A stretch of DNA of 64,000 bases. Source: Manihot esculenta (taxonomy: Eukaryota; Streptophyta; Magnoliopsida; Malpighiales; Euphorbiaceae). Shown here piece by piece: positions 47,679 through 59,703 of the stretch (its first letter is position 1; each line of letters opens with the position of its first letter). The stretch spans positions 10,624,546 through 10,688,545 of the forward strand of contig NC_035169.2 in NCBI RefSeq assembly GCF_001659605.2. Direction: 5' to 3'. The notes below the pieces were generated by a model. It was not told the DNA's origin and did no database searches. It saw nothing but the letters and a program-made list of their open reading frames with translations. Made by a program: the position numbers and the translations under genes.

Positions 47679-48204
47679 TGTATGTTTGGAAAAAAATCTC
47701 ACATCGGTGATTTATGGTAAATTAAAATTGTATATAATAGTTAATACGAAATTATTAAATAATTTAGGTTAATCATTTTGGACCAACTGCAAAATAGATT
47801 CAAAATTATTTGAATCAATTTGAATCGGACTGTTTCAGTTGGTATCAGAATTAAGTTGGGTCAGAAAAATTATGTAGAACTAGTGGAATTGTAAAGAAAG
47901 GACTATCTATGTGAGATGAAGTGAAGCCGCCTGAAGTACTTATAAACCATAATACCCAAAGATCCGATCATATTTAACAATTGTGTCTGATTCAATTGCG
48001 ATGAGAACGTCGCAAATTTAATAGAGAAGAATGCAACGTTCAACTGTATTCTTGAAAAAGAATCTCACATCGATGATTTATGGCAAATCAAAATTATATA
48101 TAATAATTAGTATGAATCTACTAAATAATTTGGATTAATTATGTTATACTAAATGGAAAATAAATCAAAAAATTATTTGAGTCAATTTGGATCGAACTGT
48201 TTCA
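47679..48204 (+). mobile_element. TRIM-like miniature LTR element
   Basis: Two direct repeats of about 160 bp, 47679-47837 and 48045-48204, both start TGTAT, contain AATCTCACATCG, and end CTGTTTCA. The first is followed at 47840-47849 by TGGTATCAGA, the start of the standard initiator tRNA-Met primer-binding site. The interior is about 207 bp and non-coding. No clear target duplication is left. A related LTR fragment lies at 28203-28345. Confidence 0.7.
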
Positions 48205-51098
48205 ACTTCCTCTTTACAACACATTTAAATAAATAATAGCACGGAAGATCCTACAATAATAAAGTATTTCACATTGTGTTTTTCATTGGTTTATTAATTG
48301 CAAGACATTTTCTCTGAGCAATGGTAAATATTCTTATTTATATATCTCTTCACCTTTTAAAATATGATATTCAATTTGAATGATTGAATTACTTATAATT
48401 TTTTATAATTTTGAGACCTTTTAAATATTATTATAGCTTTTCATAGACTTCAAATTATTAAAAATTATTGTACATGTATATCATTATTGTGAAAAAAACT
48501 CTTTTAAACATGATAATTAGACTATTTTAAAATTAAAATTTACATATTTAATTATAATAATATCAAATAATGTAATAACTTTTTTACAGGATCTTTTTAA
48601 CAACATTTAAAGTAATATTTCTTTTGAAAAATAATTATTTTATATTGAATTACAATGCCAAACAGAATCTTAATCTATCATGCTAGAGCATAGGGAGAGC
48701 AACCTTTTTTGCACTATTCGTCCACCTAGATTGACATTGGTGCCATAATGCTTCATCATCACAGACACTTTTTTAAAATAATGGAGGATCACGTTTAATC
48801 ACAATAATAATTTTTACATTCATATAGTCTGATAACAAATGCATTTAAATAAATTTTAGAAATTTCAGATTTTACTCTTTTAATTTTTAATTTTTATTTA
48901 AAAAAAATCACAATAATAATTGTTGGTATAAATAATAATGTTTTTCAATGTTCATAACATTTATAGATTAAATTATATAAATATTAATTATTTAACTTAT
49001 AACAAAAAACACATATTTTATAAATATGATATCTATAATAATTCAAATTAAATATTCAATTTCGTTTGAGTGAGGTGTGAGGTTGATTTGTCGGCCAATT
49101 AATATATATATAGATATTCAATTTTGCCACCATCTCTTTGAAGATCTCATGCTTTGCTTCCATGGCCGACACAATAGTGTTCATGTGACCGTACAAAATC
49201 TGCAGTTGCTTTGCCATTTTGTTCACGTTTAAGTCCGCAATTAGAATAATTTCAGGCACCAAAACAATCATACCATCTTTAAATGAAATAATTTAATTAG
49301 AAAATGCATAATATCTTGTCTGGTAACACTTCTGGTAGTATTGTTTTAAAAATAAATATTAATTTTTTTTATAAATAAATACTGCATCTGAAGTTGAGTT
49401 AGTGCGCACTTACAGAGTTAAATTAATAATAAGTGTATTTGAATAAATCTGAAAAATTTTAAATTTTACTTTTTTAATTCTCAATCTTTAATTCCATTTA
49501 AAAAAAATTGAAATAGTCTTCTGATTTAAAATGAGATTAAATTTCAGGAGTAAATCAACTAGACATGCAATCAAAACAACATGGGACCTATTTGAAAGCC
49601 ACATGACCCACTCCATTAATGAAGATAAGAGACTCATTACTCCCCATTAAATTCACCAGCCCAAATTGACTATATCAGAATCTGACCTACAATTTCATCC
49701 TCTCTTCTCTAGCAACTGTCATGACAGGGGAAATTTAACAGTGTGAAAAAGAAAATTTTGGATTCACCATTATTACTTTTCTAAAAAATTTATTAGAAAT
49801 ATAGTTTTTAAAATTTGTTATGAGACAGATGATATTAAGTATGAGGAAAATCATTTTATACAGTAAACTATTAATTTATTAAGCAATTATATTTTCTAAG
49901 TAGATCTTCACTCCTAGTACCAGAAGCTTATTTCGGAATGATGGTAAAATTACCCTATTGGATATGAGAATATAGTTTGATTGGACTTTCTATATTTGGA
50001 GTGAAACCGAGCCAAAAAAAGTAAATAAGTTCAAAACTCATCAGGCTATCCTTGAGCAGACCAATTCAGTACCGTAAGTTCAAGTCGGGACGCATGAACA
50101 AGTCGGATGATTCATGAGCGCGGCTCCAATAAGAGATAACTCAACCCGGTGTGATGACGTGAGAGAGAATAGTTAGTCCAGTTATTTTGTAATCCTAACA
50201 GTACGCGCACATAGGAAAATTAAATAGCCGCCAGACGTGGAGAGGTGCTCTAACGCATTCATACGTACGGATCTGAGTAATAGTGACAGGTAAATTATTT
50301 TTTTACAGAATATATGTTCGTGGATTGAATTAATTATTTTTTAAAGGCTAAAACGTTAAATTTATTCTTAAAAAATGTCAAATTTAATCTATTTAAAGGT
50401 AAATTTCATCTTTCCATACTCCATGATCGATAATTGTGGGTTCCATAAATAGATGAATTCCCTGACTTTTATCAACACAAGTCCAGGTTTCTATGGTGTC
50501 ACACACATGCCCAAAGGAGCACATTTAAGAGCTAACTGTACCTCCTCTTGTTTCCACAGCTTTCCAACCATGCACTTGTATCCCAACAGGGTTTCTCATA
50601 ATTGTTCAGACAGTGAGTCAGGGAGTAGTTGTGACTCTGAAAATCTATATATTACTTAGTTTTAATCACTTTGCTAATGTTGTGGCACTGTTCTTTGAAT
50701 CTCCAAAACCTCATTTTATCTACTTTTATTGTAGACTTATCTTTGATTTCGAGTTGTTCAACATTCATGAACCTTTCTCATTACTTTTTTGCAAGGATCC
50801 ACTAACTTTTTTTTTTAATAAACTATTCGGTATTTAAAATTCATTAGCTCAATTAATTCAAATTTACATCAACATCCCCTTAATTTCAAAATTTATAAAG
50901 ATATTTCGTATTTAACTCGAAACCTTTGATCATGGAAAAAAAACTTTGTATCATCTCATCTCACCTTCTAAAGTCACAGATCTTTTTTTATTAATATCAA
51001 GTGTACTCTGCCATTGCTCTCTCTCTATTCATGCATTTATATGCATAATCATTTCATTCTCTCCCATATATTTCCTCCACTTCTCTCTACTTCCTCCT
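48205..51098. other. AT-rich spacer upstream of XTH32
   Basis: It holds two poly(A)-ended repeat fragments (about 48775-48908 and 49380-49512) related to 38150-38350. A minus-strand open frame at 49271-49056 (71 codons, with KMAKQLQILYGHM) is protein-like, but I cannot identify it. A GC-richer island at 50040-50290 could be an LTR remnant; no ends were found. Confidence 0.45.
51036..51043 (+). promoter_or_regulatory. Candidate TATA box of XTH32
   Basis: TTTATATG, about 60 bp before the ATG, embedded in CATGCAT...ATGCAT motifs (RY-type). A CT-rich leader follows up to the start codon, as in many plant 5' UTRs. Position and sequence only. Confidence 0.4.
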
Positions 51099-52822
51099 AT
51101 GGCCCTCTTCCTCTTACTTCTTCTCAGTGTTTTGATCCCTTCTTCAAGCTTTGCTCAATGGCCACCTTCTCCTGGCTACTGGCCAAGTTCTAGGTTCAGA
51201 TCAATGAGCTTTTATCAAGGGTATAGAAATCTCTGGGGTTACACACATCAAAGAGTAGACCAAAATGCATTAACAATCTGGCTAGATAGCACCTCAGGTC
51301 ATAATTTCTTGGTTGGTTAAGTAAGCTTTTCTTTCTTTTTTCTTTGGCAATTTACTGATAATCATTCCTCTGAAACTTTATTACAGGAAGTGGATTCAAA
51401 TCTGTTAAAGCATTTCGATCTGGGTACTTTGGTGCCTCCATTAAGCTCCAACCTGGTTACACTGCTGGAGTTATCACAGCTTTTTATGTGAGGATTATAA
51501 GTTTTTTTTTTTTTTTTCAATTCATTTGTCTCCAATTTAGATTATTAATGGAGACTAATGAAGTAAAGTTCATTGGTTGATGAAAAGTTTATTAATATGT
51601 TGTTCTTCTTAATGGATTAATGGCAGCTTTCAAACAATGAAGCTCATCCAGGGTTCCATGATGAAGTGGACATAGAATTCCTTGGCACAACATTTGGGAA
51701 ACCCTATACATTGCAGACCAATGTTTACATAAGAGGAAGTGGAGATGGAAAAATCATTGGAAGAGAAATGAAGTTTCATTTATGGTTTGATCCTACACAA
51801 GATTTTCACCATTATGCCATTCTTTGGAGTCCCAAGGAGATAATGTAAGTTTTTTTTTTATTTTTTCAATCTTTCGATCGATGTTTCGATTAAAATAAAA
51901 TAACTTCAAAATTTTATAGATAAACGATCACTAATTCAATAGTTAACGGTAATAATGAATGATAAACAGATTTTTTTTATTTTTTTTATAATTTAATCGA
52001 TAAATTTTTTATATTATTATTTTTTTATTTTTTTGAGTTTTAGTGAAATATTCCAATGATGAAACACTTGTCACATTCCCTTGCCAGGACTTTCTTGTTG
52101 TTTAGTGGGATGTGGTGAATCTGAATCATGAGTGGCTTCTGCAAGAAACACGGGTTAATTATGAAACAATATAATTATTATGTTGTTAGTTATTACCCTT
52201 AGATGAATACTGTATTTAATTATTAAATTTTAATAAAATGATTATTTTGCTAATCGAAATAAAATTTTAAGAATTAAATTATTTTTCATTAAAGTAGAGA
52301 CAAATATATAGATTTTGTTAAATTTTAGAAACTATATTATAAATTAATTTTTTTAATATTTTCACCAGAAAGAAAAAAAAAATTAGGAAGAATTTATATA
52401 CCTAGTCAATTTAGAAATGTCATATTCTAAACCATAGTTATTTGTATTATTTCAGATTCCTTGTTGATGATGTGCCAATAAGGAGGTACCCTAAGAAGAG
52501 TGATGAAACTTTTCCAATGAGGCCAATGTGGATTTATGGTTCAATATGGGATGCCTCTTCTTGGGCTACTGAAGATGGAAAATATAAAGCAGATTATAGA
52601 TACCAACCATTTGTTGCAAGGTACACCAATTTCAAAGCAGCTGGCTGCTCAGCCTATTCACCTGCCTGGTGCCGCCCAGTCTCCGCCTCTCCCTCCTGGT
52701 CCGGCGGACTTTCAAGGCAGCAATATAGAGCCATGAGATGGGTTCAAACTCGCAATATGGTGTATAACTATTGCAAAGACTCCAAGAGAGACCATTCTTT
52801 AACACCCGAGTGTCGGCGTTAA
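51099..52822 (+). CDS. XTH32: Xyloglucan endotransglucosylase/hydrolase, XTH31/32 type, 294 aa
   Basis: Exons 51099-51297, 51387-51487, 51627-51844 and 52456-52822 sum to 885 nt in frame. The start at 51099 gives a signal peptide ([19 protein letters not shown]); the frame is open further upstream, but an earlier Met would spoil it. It is a GH16 enzyme that cuts and rejoins or hydrolyses xyloglucan in the cell wall. The catalytic motif [10 protein letters not shown] at about residue 111 has the nucleophile Glu and the acid/base Glu. The Val/Ile variant and the [10 protein letters not shown] context are those of group III-A (Arabidopsis XTH31/32), whose members lean to hydrolysis. The C-terminal XET domain has Cys residues and ends [17 protein letters not shown]. 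Intron 3 is 611 bp and AT-rich. Looks intact. Confidence 0.95.
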
Positions 52823-53545
52823 AAGTGAAAACATGGAACACTAACTTGTTCCATGCGTAGAGAATCATTCATAAAGGAAAAGAAATTTTACTTGTCTAGT
52901 GATTTCTTTTCTTTTCTTTTTTGTCCTGTGTCCTTTCATTTATGAAGGTGTCTTGAGATAAGTCCTAGTTACATCCTACATGCAAGAATTATCATGCAGC
53001 AAAGGTAGTTTGATTCCAAATAAAACAAATGATTTTTTTATTTAATTATGTACTAATTTATATATATAATGTTTTTACAATTACTTTTAGTAAAAAAGCA
53101 GTGGGCTTAGGCAACAATTATGCAGAAGGCAGAGGGGCCATAATGCCAAATAAAACAAAATGGGGTGGTTGGTGGGCAATTGAAAAGTGTAGAATGTTTC
53201 CAAACACAAGTATTTTGTTTTGAATCATTTTCTTTTCTTACCCCTTTTCTTATTTTGGCATTTTTCAATGATAAGCATCAAATGATTCCCCTATCTCAAT
53301 AATTAAGGACCAGTGGCCACCATATTCCTGTGCCCTTTCAATTGACCAACAGGTAAGTTGAACATTTCACTAACCATTTTCTCCTTTTATCATATGCTAG
53401 TAGGTAGATTGTAAGGGTTTTTCCTTTTCTTAGCTAACTCAAATTTATTCACAGTCAACTCCCGCTTCATGCGATTGCAAAATGTATCTATATTGATTTT
53501 GAGGCTTTATTTTGGAACTGTCGTTTTTAGTTTGATATTTTAAAT
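52823..53545. other. 3' flank of XTH32
   Basis: Probable 3' UTR, then spacer. The short plus-strand frame at 53029-53223 has no recognisable domain. Confidence 0.4.
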
Positions 53546-53704
53546 TCAAAGGTGCTGAAAACCTTGGCATGTCGCCAAGCTATTCTTTTGGCTTACGACC
53601 ATTCTTTTGGTCGAGTGGAAGTGGAAGACGATACTGCAACAACTATTCAAACTATCAACTGTGGCCACTATCCACTTCAAAGCAGGAATATCATGTTCAA
53701 CATT
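53546..53704 (+). pseudogene. RNase H-like fragment of a retroelement
   Basis: Plus-strand frame from about 53552 with LACRQAILLAYDHSFGRVEV, followed by EDDTATTIQTI. This resembles the RNase H-like domain at the end of plant LINE-type ORFs (CREA...GDC..V pattern). It is cut by the CACTA-type terminus at 53705. Short and diverged, so the identification is tentative. Confidence 0.35.
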
Positions 53705-54250
53705 CACTACAAAAAAATAGACTATCAGCGACAAATTTAGCAATGGATATTTTTTTGTCAAAAAAATAAAATTAGCGACAGAATCAGCGGCGGATTAGCA
53801 ATGAATACTTCTATTATATATTTTAGACGGATTAGCAACTGATTTTTAAATAATTAGTGACAGAATTGATTCTGTCACTAATCCATCAGAAATGTTAAAA
53901 GAATACATAAAAAACCTAACACATCTTTCAATTTGAAAAAACCAGCCGCACCTCACTTTCCTCTCCTCTCCTCTCCCAAGCCTACGTCGCCATCATCTCC
54001 CCTCCCATGCTGCTATTGCCATCGCAGCCGTTTAAGTAACGAACAGCTCCCTTTGACGATGTCGCAGGACGACCAACGCTGCCCCTCCACATACGACCGA
54101 CGGTGCTGGACGCTCCCCTCCACAACGTGACACTGCCACTCGCCGATGCCACGCTCTTCTTTGTGATGCGACGCTGACGCTATGTTCTTCTCCACGACGC
54201 GACGCGATGCTCCTCCCTTCTCCGCGATGCTCCTCCCCTCTCTGCCTCTC
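53705..54250 (+). mobile_element. CACTA-type transposon terminus
   Basis: It begins CACTACAAAAAAATAG, the standard En/Spm-type end. Repeated subterminal motifs follow (AGCGACA, ATTAGCAA, GTGACAGAAT in both directions, about 53720-53890), then a GC-rich stretch of short codons (53930-54250). A flank ATT (53702-53704) could be the 3-bp target duplication. The other end was not found, so the right limit is arbitrary. Confidence 0.6.
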
Positions 54251-56287
54251 ACTGCCCTCTCATGAGCTCACAAAATTTTCTGCAGAGATTAAAAAGGTAT
54301 GCAAAGGAGAAATATACTGGAGTTTATCCATTCTGATTTTCAACATCAAGTACAATCCTGTTTTTGAAGCTTACTGATGAATTAGCATATAAGCAAGCAA
54401 AGAAAGTTGCTGAATTGATTGCCAAATGAGTGGATTTGGGTATCTTACCTGTTCACTTTTATTACAATCTAAGATCTAATATCATTTTCTCCAGCAATAT
54501 GAATGTATCATTTTTTGCCTTGTTGGTGCATCATAAAATTAAGCGACTTTGAGGGTAGTCATGTTGGAAATATGAGCTTGTCTAGTTAATTTTTATCTAT
54601 TCATGTTGTGTATTTTGAACCTGTTTCTTTGTAACTGTTGTCAAATTGTTTCTTTGATGCCAAATTTAAATACTGATTTAATTGGACAAGACCTCTCCAT
54701 GGGATTCCTTATGGACTGAAGTATATTATAGTAGTACCTGGATACAAGACAACATGGGTTCAAGAAGTTTCAAAAATCAAGTTCTTGACATTGAAGCTTA
54801 GGTGTATATGAGGTTTTAAAGACATGTCAAAATATTTTTTTATTGCAATCAGAATGTAGATTAGGTTAACTTTTTTTTTTCGTTGAAAACAAAATGCTAT
54901 GTTAAGTACAAATTGAGGTATACTGGAGTAGTTCTTATAGCAAAGCTTATTTTTGGGTCACTGGCTTATGATGACATTTGGTCTGGGGGTAGAATAAGAA
55001 ATCCCTAGAACATTGAGGAATTTTCAACTGGTTCATCAATAGGACTAGCTGCCAGCACTTCAGCTGGTATTATATTTCACCATGGATGTTGAAATGTTGG
55101 CTCACTTTGATGAATGGCAACGCATTTGCAGGAATGATATTTATGAAGCTCAAGATCAATGGCCCACTAAGTTGCATCGTTCACGTGTAATTTCAGCATT
55201 TGATTATGTGAAGGTATGTTGTCTGGACTAATTGATCAATTATGACTTGGAAGCCTTAATGTCGGTATGATTTCCAACAGCATTATGCCTTTGATCTCTA
55301 TTATTATTATTTTTTTATTTTGCTGTTAAATATAAAACCTTGATTTATTATTGTTATTTTTTATTTTGCTGTTAAATATAAAACCTTGATAATTTCTTTG
55401 ATAAAGTGAAATTCTACAAAGTAACCTGCAATACTCTTTACTATATTTTGGATAAAAGGGCAGTTGTTTTTATACAATCCCTCCTTTCTAAGATATCCTT
55501 TAAAGCGTTCATCATTTTCATGTGAAAATTATGCATTGTAAAAATTATACATCCTTTAAAGTTTGCTTGGGAATTTGGTGCTGAAAAATATAAGTGTTGA
55601 ATTTATGTAAGTCCTTCCTTTCATATCCTGAGCCTTTTATCTTATTAATCTCTTACTCTTTTTCTGTCATTGAATTTAATATGGTTTGTTGCATGAAACA
55701 TCTTGCATTAATTTTTATGTATCTAAGCGGTTACTTATGTCTTGACGTTATTTCTCTTAGAATGATTTGGTGCTGAAAAATATAAGTGTTGGCTATATCA
55801 TTTCTTATCCTAAGATGCAATAGCAAGATATTTGATAATGACTAGTTTTTATGATTTCTTTTTCATATTTTTATTTATTATCTAGTGGAAACTTTTTTAA
55901 AAAACTTTTCAATAAGACTTTATCATACATTCTCTAATATTTGGGTAAATTTTTAGTAAAGAGAAGATAATTTTTTACTGAAAATTTTCCAGCTTCACAT
56001 TCTTTTTTTGACAGTTTTGATAGAGGTCGTGTATCCTTTAATTAGTCCACTGTGTTTGAACTCAAGTTGCTCACTTTACTACACATTCATATAGAATCTT
56101 GTATTCTGCTATACTCTTTTCATGATAAAGGAAGTTTCAATGTGGTCTGACGATGAATGTGCAAGAAGTGTTCTAGTAGTCTGGCTTTGAATTAGTTAAT
56201 TGCTCTTTTCAAATATAAGGCTTTGGAGGTTTCTAATATGTGTCCTAGTATACTTGTGCTGTAATTTATATGCTAACAATTAATAAC
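54251..56287. other. Spacer, possibly interior of the CACTA element
   Basis: It contains exon-like pieces but no complete gene. 55132-55214 is an open stretch (NDIYEAQDQWPTKLH) bounded by a CAG and a GTATGT; I do not recognise it. Short direct repeats: 'ttttgctgttaaatataaaaccttgat' units at about 55320 and 55370, and GTGCTGAAAAATATAAGTGT at about 55578 and 55770. Confidence 0.4.
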
Positions 56288-56794
56288 TGATGACCGCTGG
56301 ATCCCTTCGCCCCGGCCTGGGGCCAAGCCTAGGATATCAGCCCAGTACTTAGAGGCCCTCAGGTCTTCCTTATGATCCAAGCCCAACCCGCCAGACCGCC
56401 AGCCTTGAAGACCGGACTCCAGTCAGATTCTCCAATCAGGCCGGCCCAGCTCATTCGGCCCAATGAACAGATCCCCTCTGGGCCTAGCCTTATCCTTATC
56501 TTCTGGCCCAGCTCGGAACCCATAAGGAGTTCAGCCCATTCGCTTTGTGGGACCATCCGCATGCGTACCTGGGGAGAATCATGGGCCGTTATGCATGGGA
56601 CAGAGATCTGATTCCCTCGTACGTCCGTATCAACGTAGCAGGGATAGGTGGTCCAATGATACACGTTCTGTTACACGTCACTAGCAGCCAAAAGGAAACA
56701 TATAAAAGGAGAAATACTCTCCTCTAGGTCTAAGGTTTTTTCCAGTCTTATAGAACCCATTGTAAAACCCTATTTTCTGGATCTCAGATCATCA
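56288..56794 (+). repeat. Element B 5' LTR (507 bp)
   Basis: The ends match element A's LTR. A perfect TATAAAAG lies at 56701-56708. It is preceded by ATAAC, the candidate target duplication to look for beyond the window. Confidence 0.88.
56701..56708 (+). promoter_or_regulatory. TATA box in element B LTR
   Basis: TATAAAAG lies 87 bp before the LTR end, at the place of GATAAAAG in element A. Transcription from here would give a short R-U5. Confidence 0.6.
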
Positions 56795-56796
56795 AT

Positions 56797-56812
56797 TGGC
56801 ACCGTCTGTGGG
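56797..56812 (+). other. Primer-binding site of element B
   Basis: TGGCACCGTCTGTGGG, two bases after the LTR. It differs from element A by one base in the TGGCGCC core, which should weaken tRNA pairing. Confidence 0.7.
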
Positions 56813-56873
56813 AACGAATGAGATCTTTTCATCGCCGGAGTTCCACTCTCACAAACACCCACTGAGATCCACA

Positions 56874-58562
56874 ATGGCTAACCACAAGGAAAATAATCTT
56901 GTCACTCCAAATGACCTGAGCTCTGCCCAAGAGGGGCAGCAGTTCTCTTCTTCCAGTCCTACAACACCAAACAACCAAACACCAATCCCTTTCAACCCCT
57001 CACCAAGCCTGGCGGGGAATGCTTCCGCCGCCACCTGGTCCAACCAAGACCTCCAAACCATGGCCCTTCAACTACAGAGCACCGCCCACTGGTTGGGGCA
57101 GATAATGCAACAATGGGGCCTTAGCACCCCCGCCAACATGTCACCGGTGGTAGAAGAACCCCAGACCAATGAACCTCAGCCTACCTTCAACCACTCCAGA
57201 ACTGCCAGCCAAGAAACCGGAGACGGGAGGAGGAGAGCCGAAGAAGAGGAAGAGCCGGCAGCTCGAGTTCATGGGAGAAGGGCGAGGGAGATGATAGAAA
57301 ATGACGAAGTCGATAGCTACTCCGCCGAAACCACCGGAAGAATAGGGAGTGAAACATGGGAAGAGGAGGCCTACCAGGAGAGGAAGCCCAGGCGGGAAGG
57401 GGAGAGCGTAGACCAAAAGCTGTAGAAGTTGAGGGAGCAGCTCTTGGCCGAGCTGGGAGCGAAGGGTCAGAACCAAACTCTCCTACCCACTGCTTCACCC
57501 TTTTCAAAATGGGTACAATAGGAGACTATGCCTAAGAAGTTTATGATGCCACCAATGGCAGCCTATGACGGGCCTGGGAACCCTAGGGAGCATGTCTTGA
57601 ACTACAAGACTTTCATGGAGCTGCAAACTCTGTCAGACGCCCTGATGTGCAAGGTATTTCCTACGATGCTCTCGGGGCCAGCACGGGCGTGGTTCAACAG
57701 CCTTGAGGCAGGAAGCATTAGTAGCTTTGGAGATCTGGCCACCCGCTTCATCAGCCGGTTTATCGCCGGGGTGCCCGCAGATAGGAAGACGAGTTACTTG
57801 GAAACGGTCAGACAGAGGAAAGACGAATCACTCAGGGAATATGTCGCCCGTTTCAATACGCAGGCCCTGCAAATCTCCGAGCTCGATGAAAGAAGGGCTG
57901 TAGAAGCTATACAGAAGGGGACGACCTCAGCAGAGTTCTTTGGCTCGTTGAGCAGGAAGCCTCCGACCTCACTGGCCGAGCTGATGAAACGGGCCGAAAA
58001 ATATATAAGGCATGATGATGCCTTAGTGACAAGCAGGTTCGCCCAAGGAGCGACAGATAAGGGGAAAGAACCGGAGGAAAGAAGGCCGGAGAGGCATGAG
58101 AAAAAGCATGGCAAGAGACCTGGGCCTTACCGACAACCCTGGGATTGAAGGAACCAAAGACCTTCCCCTCGGGCCTCAGAACAAATGTCACTCCCTCCGT
58201 GGGTTCCAGAAACACCGACTCCCCTCAACGTTTCTAGAGCCGAAGTGCTCATGGCCGTCCAGGACAAGGAGTTCCTCCAATGGCCTAGGCCCATGAAAGC
58301 AGAAGCAAACCAGAGAGATCCTGACAAATATTGTCAGTACCATCGCGCGAACGGCCATCACACCAATAACTGCTTCCAGTTGATTGCTGAGATCGAAAGA
58401 CTAATAAAGAGGGGACACCTCAAGAACTTCATAAAGAAACCAGAAGAGCAAAGGCCTCAGCTAAACCCGACAGGACAAACACTCAGAAGAGTGGGAGCAG
58501 GGCAGGTGAACGACGGATCCAGTGGGACCATCAACATGGTCATTGGAGGGACAAAAGGTTGA
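56874..58562 (+). pseudogene. gag with zinc knuckle of element B, three in-frame stops
   Basis: The start ATG 56874 (MANHKENNLV) matches element A. The gag core (SGPARAWFNSLEAGSI, FGDLATRFISRFIAG) and the zinc knuckle (CQYHRANGHHTNNC) lie in one continuous frame, unlike in A. Three nonsense changes break it: TAG 57423-57425, TAG 57519-57521 and TGA 58146-58148. The frame ends at 58560-58562, where the sequence jumps to the last codons of integrase. Not functional as it stands. Confidence 0.9.
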
Positions 58563-58740
58563 GCAAACTATAGAGGTATTTTCCTTAGAATATTTGTGAA
58601 AAGAAATTCTTGTACTATAAAAGCACGAAATAACACCATCTTATAAATGCAATGATTAACTCTATTATTGTGAGTATTAATTCTCTTAGGAAAAGAAAAG
58701 AACAGATACCAAAAAGACCTCCTGGAAACATAGATCTCCT
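58563..58740 (+). other. Post-deletion junction and 3' flank of pol in element B
   Basis: From about 58568 the sequence (AGAGGTATTTTCC) aligns with the last codons of integrase and its 3' flank in A (11232 onward, AGAGGTATTTCCC). The join therefore removes all of protease, RT, both RNase H domains and integrase. Confidence 0.8.
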
Positions 58741-58744
58741 GAAA

Positions 58745-59165
58745 AGATAGAAGGCCGGCGGGATCACAAAGATCTCCCCGGAACAAAAACGGCCAGGATC
58801 TTGTAAGATCTCCTGGAGCAAAAATGGCCGGCGAGGATCTCAAAAAGACCTCCCGGAGCAAAAACGGCCAGGATCTCGTAAGATCTCCTGGAGCAAAAAC
58901 GGCCGGCGAGGATCTCAAAAAGACCTCCCGGAGCAAAAACGGCCAGGATCTCGTAAGATCTCCTGGAGCAAAAACGGCCGGCGAGGATCTCAAAAAGACC
59001 TCCCGGAGCAAAAACGGCGAGGATCTCAAAAAGACCTCCCGGAGCAAAAACGGCCAGGATCTCGTAAGATCTCCTGGAGCAAAAACGGCCGGCGAGGATC
59101 TCAAAAAGACCTCCCAGAGCAAAAACGGCCGGTGAGGGTCTCAAAAAGACCTCCCAGAGCAGCAA
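58745..59165 (+). repeat. 75-bp tandem array in element B
   Basis: Units made of a 40-bp and a 35-bp half (AAAAACGGCCGGCGAGGATC... and AAAAACGGCCAGGATCTCGT...) start at 58820, 58895 and 58970. Partial units lie before and after. Same place and related words (AGATCTCCTGGAGC, CCGGCGAGG) as the 76-bp array in A, but rebuilt. Open frames on both strands are repeat artefacts. Confidence 0.92.
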
Positions 59166-59703
59166 AAACCGGGGTCCCCAGAGATATTCCGGTAACACAT
59201 AGCAAACAGAGGCACACAACGACCACACGCAAAAACAAAAGTTCTGACCTCACATAAAAGATGGGGGCATAGGGTCATAAATAAAAAGCTAAAACTCCGA
59301 CCTCCCAAAAGAAGATCGAGTCATAAGACTTTGATCCCGATTGCTAAGAGTATCAAAGCGTCACGCTGACCTCAAAAGGAAATGCCGAAACAAACATAAA
59401 AAGACTTCAGATCCGACCTCCTAAAAGAGCTCGGATCAACAAAGCCAATAAGGCCCCAATCTTGCAAAGTAACCAGCACATAACAAGATTAAACCAAGGC
59501 ACCTCAACGCCTGTATCATATAGCAGTACGACCTACTAAAGCAGGGCTCGCAGGCGCCAAAACGCCAAAGCACCGTGCAGACCTCAAGAAGGTGAGCTCA
59601 ACCCTGGTAAAATCCAGGGGCAGCAAAGAGCCCATAAAACGCTCAAGAGCAGACAGCACATAGAGCACTTAGGGGCAGTAGGAAGCCCTGACAAATCTAG
59701 GGA
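59166..59703. other. Non-coding internal region of element B
   Basis: Counterpart of 12171-12645 in element A, with the same CTCGGA/GACCTC short motifs. No ORF. Confidence 0.45.

Noticed and set aside
49056..49271. 71-codon minus-strand ORF as a gene
   Set aside because: Protein-like stretch, but too short, without recognisable domain or splice partners. Mentioned in the spacer entry only.
50946..51098. Upstream in-frame Met for XTH32
   Set aside because: It would put about 50 residues in front of a clear signal peptide. The interval has leader-like CT-rich composition and a TATA candidate.
58568..59228. Overlapping plus- and minus-strand ORFs in the 75-bp array
   Set aside because: Period-75 DNA is open in several frames by chance because 75 is a multiple of three.
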